DNA of 34,662 nt. It comes from Elusimicrobiota bacterium (GTDB taxonomy: Bacteria; Elusimicrobiota; Elusimicrobia; UBA1565). Below, in pieces: positions 31,097 to 34,662 of the stretch (the stretch's first letter is position 1; every line of letters starts with the position of its first letter). Below the pieces are notes generated by a model, which was not told the origin of the DNA, did not search any database, and saw only the letters and a program-made list of their open reading frames with translations. Location of the stretch: NCBI GenBank assembly GCA_002401485.1, contig NVTF01000064.1, forward strand, positions 1 to 34,662, given 5' to 3'. Both the position numbers and the translations under genes were made by a program.

Positions 31097-33288
31097 CAGC
31101 CCTTCCTCGCTATGCCTGCGGCAATCATTTCGGGCGTGACCGGAATCTCCGGAAAGAACAAGCCGGTCGCTTGTTTGATCGCAGCACAAACCGCCGGGGC
31201 GGGGATATCCATTGGCATCTCCCCGACACCCTTTGCGCCAAAGGGGCCCCGCGAATACGGTTCCTCAATGATGACGACGTCCATCGGGGGCGTGTCTAAG
31301 GCGGTTGGAATGATGTAGTTTGTGAACTCGGCATTTTGCATCACGCCGTTTTTGTAAATGGGTTTTTCGAAAACCGCCCAGCCGAGCGCTTGTGTTGTGC
31401 CGCCGATAATTTGTCCCTCAACGATTAGCGGGTTAATGGCCTTGCCGATGTCTTGGGCAGTCCAAATCTTGTTGAGCTTTATCTCATACGTCGTGCGGTC
31501 CACTTCAAGGTCAACTGCAATTGCCGCGTAACCGTAAGAGCCGTAGGCGTCGCCCTTGTAGGTCGTATCGTCAAATTCGATGTCTGCCGGTTTCTCATAC
31601 TCCGTCGTAATGCGAAAGACGCTTTTTTTCCCGGCGAGTTTCTTGGCAACCTCCTTCAAGACTGCCGGCGTTGTTGGGATTTTTTTAGCCTTCTCTTCGA
31701 TTGCGGCCTTAAGCTGCTTCGCGGCGCGGTACAGCAATCCACCCACAATCATGCAGGTTCGTGAGGCGACCGTGGGGCCGCTGTCGGGCACGCGGCTGGT
31801 GTCGTTTGCTTCGAGCTCCACCCATTCGTAGGGAACACCGAGTGCGTCCGAGACAATCTGACAAAGGGTGCTCATGGAGCCTTGTCCGATTTCGGAGGAA
31901 GCGGTTTCGATGACAAAACGGCCGCTTTTTGTCAGGGTAACCGACGCCTTGCTCTTGAGGAAAACTTCCCCGTTGCCGGTAAATCCGGAACCGTGGTGCA
32001 CGGATGCAAATCCCACGCCTCTCCAGGTGGGGGACGTCTTTTTCTTATTCCACTTGTCGTGGTCGCGGCGCAACGCCGTAAAACGACTGCGTTTGAGAAC
32101 GGTATCCACGCATTTTTTTAGGCCGACCGATTCTTTAAGGATTTGCCCGGTCGATAATTCTGAACCGATTTTCACGAGGTTTCGCTCGCGCAATTTAACG
32201 GCGTCGATTTTTGAAGCGTCAGCCAGCTTTTCCCATTGCAGCTCCGCTGCAAACAGGGTTTGGGGCGCGCCGAAGCCGCGATAGGCTCCGTTGGGGGGAG
32301 TGTTGGTTTGCACAATCGAAGCGTGGATATTGACGTTGGGGCACTCGTAGGGGCCCGACGCGTGAAGAATTCCTCGTGATAAAACCACCGGCGAAAGCGT
32401 GACATAAGCGCCCGCATCCATCACGATGTCTATATCGAGCGCGACCAGCCGTCCTTTTTTGTCGATGCCCGCTTTGTGCTTGATGACTGCCGGATGCCGC
32501 TTGGTCGTCGCCGACATATCTTCGTGACGGTCATAGATCATTTTAATCGGACGTTTCGCTTTTTTGGCCAGCAGGGCGGCGTGCCCGGAGATGATATTCG
32601 GGTATTCTTCTTTTCCGCCGAATCCGCCTCCCGTCACCGCCTGAATGACGCGGATTTTTTCCTCGGGAAGTTTGAAAATCGGCTTCATCGCCTTCACGAT
32701 GTAATAGGGACATTGCAGGGAGCCCTGAAGAACGAGCGTCCCGTCCGGCTCAAACCACGCCATCATGCCGTTGTTTTCAATATACGCCTGTTCTTGGTGC
32801 GGAACCCGGAAGGTGGTGTCGACTTTTTTCCAGGCTTTTTTCATCGCTTTTTTTGCATCGCCTTTCTTGATGGAAAAAGTCTTTAGGATCTTTTTGCTTT
32901 TTTCAAAATCGAGGACAGAGGGCAGTGGTTCGTAGTTGATTTCAACGAAATTGAGCGCGTTGTAGGCGGTCGCGCGATCGGGATGGGCGATGAGCGCAAC
33001 GGGTTCCAGGGCGTGGCGCGTGATGCCGTCAGCAAGCAGGGGTTGGTCGTCCTCGATGAGGTGCACGCAGTTTTCACCCGGGATATCCTTTGCGGTCACA
33101 ACAACCGCTTGTCTCCAGGGGAATCCTTTTAAGAAACGAATGCCCTTGATCTTCGCGTGCGCAACGCTGGAGCGAACGGTGACGCCGTGCCAGATGCCTT
33201 TGACCGGGATGTCATCAACGTAAAGCGCGGTCCCCGTGAGTTTTTGGGGACCTTCTTTCCTTAATCGATCATGACCGACGGTAGGCAC
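31096..33288 (-). CDS. Xanthine-dehydrogenase-type molybdopterin-binding subunit
   Basis: A 730-residue large subunit of a three-part molybdenum hydroxylase. Moco-binding motifs are GGGFGGKEEYP (~219), NGAYRGFGAPQ (~332) and EIGQGSMST, and the catalytic Glu is about E690 in GPFGAKGVGE. Neighbouring FAD, 2Fe-2S and purine-permease genes point to xanthine/hypoxanthine as substrate, but relatives oxidise many heterocycles and aldehydes. GTG is the start, fixed by TAGAAT six bases upstream. No Moco-insertion chaperone (XdhC) is encoded in this run. Confidence 0.93.
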   Translation of the reverse strand: MPTVGHDRLRKEGPQKLTGTALYVDDIPVKGIWHGVTVRSSVAHAKIKGIRFLKGFPWRQAVVVTAKDIPGENCVHLIEDDQPLLADGITRHALEPVALIAHPDRATAYNALNFVEINYEPLPSVLDFEKSKKILKTFSIKKGDAKKAMKKAWKKVDTTFRVPHQEQAYIENNGMMAWFEPDGTLVLQGSLQCPYYIVKAMKPIFKLPEEKIRVIQAVTGGGFGGKEEYPNIISGHAALLAKKAKRPIKMIYDRHEDMSATTKRHPAVIKHKAGIDKKGRLVALDIDIVMDAGAYVTLSPVVLSRGILHASGPYECPNVNIHASIVQTNTPPNGAYRGFGAPQTLFAAELQWEKLADASKIDAVKLRERNLVKIGSELSTGQILKESVGLKKCVDTVLKRSRFTALRRDHDKWNKKKTSPTWRGVGFASVHHGSGFTGNGEVFLKSKASVTLTKSGRFVIETASSEIGQGSMSTLCQIVSDALGVPYEWVELEANDTSRVPDSGPTVASRTCMIVGGLLYRAAKQLKAAIEEKAKKIPTTPAVLKEVAKKLAGKKSVFRITTEYEKPADIEFDDTTYKGDAYGSYGYAAIAVDLEVDRTTYEIKLNKIWTAQDIGKAINPLIVEGQIIGGTTQALGWAVFEKPIYKNGVMQNAEFTNYIIPTALDTPPMDVVIIEEPYSRGPFGAKGVGEMPMDIPAPAVCAAIKQATGLFFPEIPVTPEMIAAGIARKG

Positions 33289-33294
33289 TCGGCG

Positions 33295-33314
33295 ATTCTA
33301 TCCTATTGAATAGG
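33295..33314 (-). promoter_or_regulatory. Promoter and operator-like dyad of the xanthine-dehydrogenase-type operon
   Basis: TAGAAT (33295-33300) lies six bases before the GTG. Directly upstream, CCTATT-G-AATAGG (33302-33314) is a 13-bp dyad in the -10/-35 spacer, where a bound regulator would block polymerase. The regulator gene is not in view. Confidence 0.5.
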
Positions 33315-33315
33315 C

Positions 33316-34572
33316 TTAGGGAAGGCTGGGATTAGGGGCGGCGGAGGCCGAGGCGAAAACGGCTTTTGGGGTACAGGCGGCTGAAGCCTGCATTTGGCTG
33401 TAGTCCGGCTGGATCAGCCGGTCGTCGTTCCCTTTGCCCGAGGTGAAGAAACCCGATGATATGGGGAGGTGATCGGACACATAAACCTCGTTTTCTTCTT
33501 CGATGGATTGGAGCAGGCCGGGGTTCATCGCTCCGGCGGATCCCGGGACGTATTCTTCCAGATAGGTGTCTGCGGTCATAATAAAGTGGTCGTAATTGTT
33601 TTTTGGGACCCCGCGTGAGCGGGACGTGGGCTCGCTGACCAGCGTGACCATGGTTGTTGGAGTTGCGACAGGCTGACCGTTTTCATCGAAGTTGTAACGG
33701 AATTGGGGCCATTGTTGGAGGGCGGCGTGCAGCGTCGCGCTGTTGAGATTAAAATCGCCCGTGATGATGACGTCGGGATCGCTGTTGGGATCGGTGAAAT
33801 AATTCGTCAGCCAAGCGAGAACCTGGTTGAACTCCCGGAGGGAGGCGTTTGCGTCGCCCTTGGCGAACGTCAAATGGAGATTGATGAGCGTAAAATCGAA
33901 ATTACCCACTTTCATGTGGGAGACTCGCACGGGGTGTCGGATGCGGTCCGGGTCTGAGCGCCAACGGCCATCTTCGCCGATTTTTGCGTACATGAATTGT
34001 TCGCAGTCGACCTGGACTTGGTGCTGGGTGAAAAATCCGTTGTCCTGGGCGTCGTTGGTGTTCTGAAAGGATGGATTCCAGCGGTCGGATCCGCCCGGGA
34101 GATTCTCCGCGAAGATGTCCCGGCCTTCATCGTTGGCGATTTCTTGGAGGGCGAGAACCTTGGAGGACCGGGATCTCGAAAACATGTGATCCAGCAGCTG
34201 GCCGTAGGCCCGTTCCCGGGCTGGAGCGATATTGCCCCCGAAGGTTTGCACGTTCCAGCTGATCAGGCGGAAGATATTACGCCGTGTCAGCGGCTTGAAC
34301 TGCGCGGCAGTGCCCTTAATGGACGCCGCATCCGCCTTGGTTTTATTATTAAGCGCGCTGAACGATTCGTTCAGATTGACCGTTGCTTGGCTTAACCCAA
34401 CAGCTATCGCAAGAACGGCTGCTATTTTCCTGTATTTTAAATAAACAGATTGTATTTCTTTAAAGATCCGGATATTAGCAGCCACATAAAAAATGAGTAC
34501 CAATGCAGAAAAGCAAAATGCTAAATACACGGATTTGGTGTCCAAATACCAAATCATTATTGTATAAAACAT
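33316..34572 (-). CDS. Membrane-anchored endonuclease/exonuclease/phosphatase-fold protein
   Basis: A 418-residue protein with two membrane segments (~17-33, ~49-63), then a DNase I-like domain. Active-site residues are N107 (SWNVQTF), E144 (ALQEI), H233 (INLHLTF), D273 and N275 (TGDFNLN), the Asp-His of NYDHFI and D367-H368 (SDHLPIS): a complete set. The family cleaves phosphodiesters in DNA, RNA, lipids or phosphoinositides; an exported or membrane-facing nuclease or sphingomyelinase-like role is possible. The C-terminal 40 residues are Ala/Ser-rich. The first ~60 codons are more A+T-rich than the rest, so the N-terminal start is less certain. Confidence 0.85.
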   Translation of the reverse strand: MFYTIMIWYLDTKSVYLAFCFSALVLIFYVAANIRIFKEIQSVYLKYRKIAAVLAIAVGLSQATVNLNESFSALNNKTKADAASIKGTAAQFKPLTRRNIFRLISWNVQTFGGNIAPARERAYGQLLDHMFSRSRSSKVLALQEIANDEGRDIFAENLPGGSDRWNPSFQNTNDAQDNGFFTQHQVQVDCEQFMYAKIGEDGRWRSDPDRIRHPVRVSHMKVGNFDFTLINLHLTFAKGDANASLREFNQVLAWLTNYFTDPNSDPDVIITGDFNLNSATLHAALQQWPQFRYNFDENGQPVATPTTMVTLVSEPTSRSRGVPKNNYDHFIMTADTYLEEYVPGSAGAMNPGLLQSIEEENEVYVSDHLPISSGFFTSGKGNDDRLIQPDYSQMQASAACTPKAVFASASAAPNPSLP

Positions 34573-34662
34573 AATGTTAAAAACGGATAGTACTTTCTGA
34601 AAAGATGTCTCAGAAACAGAGAATGAATAAATGGAACAAGGCAGATAAAAAGAACACTATCA
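34573..34662. other. Right-edge AT-rich sequence
   Basis: Ninety A+T-rich bases upstream of the phosphodiesterase gene. No gene, hairpin or clear promoter is seen. Confidence 0.5.

Overview
The window is bacterial DNA of moderately high G+C, densely coded, with many stop/start overlaps of 1-11 bases (ATGA, GTGA, TGATG). The gene set is: a type-B succinate dehydrogenase/fumarate reductase with a one-piece cytochrome b, FabI, GpsA, endonuclease III, a three-subunit xanthine-dehydrogenase-type enzyme, paired SPFH proteins, and many secreted or membrane proteins with unfamiliar architectures. This suggests an uncultivated, probably Gram-negative lineage. Something like Elusimicrobiota would fit, but nothing here proves a phylum. 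No tRNA, rRNA, CRISPR array, transposase or integrase was found.

Layout. (1) 1-3644: C-terminal 1200+ residues of a membrane M48 peptidase fused to two tandem zincin-like repeats, one of them degenerate. (2) 3726-8278: a coupled run of receiver domain, metallo-beta-lactamase-fold hydrolase and sdhC-sdhA-sdhB. (3) 8262-12983 (minus): a MOSC gene and a 410-residue gene of unknown function, separated by a 2.9-kb AT-richer insert with two secreted/membrane genes. The insert is bounded by a perfect 90-bp direct repeat. (4) 13050-14953: two SPFH/band 7 genes. (5) 14957-16840: a small membrane gene, a DUF985 cupin and a secreted glycine-zipper protein, with a second pair of direct repeats (143 bp, 11 mismatches) and three copies of a long perfect-stem palindrome. 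(6) 16841-21007 (minus): gpsA, a TVP38 protein, an adenylate cyclase fused to an RDD membrane domain, and a methyltransferase. (7) 21073-25230 (plus): nth, then a coupled neutral-ceramidase-like/GH84 pair. (8) 25227-27205 (minus): FIST sensor protein coupled to fabI. (9) 27206-28525: a 525-bp non-coding stretch with several dyads, then a small secreted protein. (10) 28526-33288 (minus): molybdopterin, 2Fe-2S and FAD subunits of a xanthine-dehydrogenase-type enzyme, then a purine permease. (11) 33316-34572 (minus): a membrane-anchored DNase I-fold phosphodiesterase.

Three patterns run across the window. First, at least eleven reading frames, ten of them genes heading transcription units, have a TATAAT-like box ending only 5-7 bases before the start codon. 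That is the geometry of leaderless transcription. Second, two independent insertions have the same design: a block holding the promoter and first codons of the downstream gene is duplicated on both sides of cargo genes. The cargo thus gains a promoter and the host gene keeps its own. One event is 100% identical (young), the other about 92% (older). Third, a palindromic repeat with 30-32-bp perfect stems sits at gene 3' ends, and one copy lies exactly at an insertion junction. The promoter-duplicating insertions together with the palindrome family are the best candidates for an undescribed system here.
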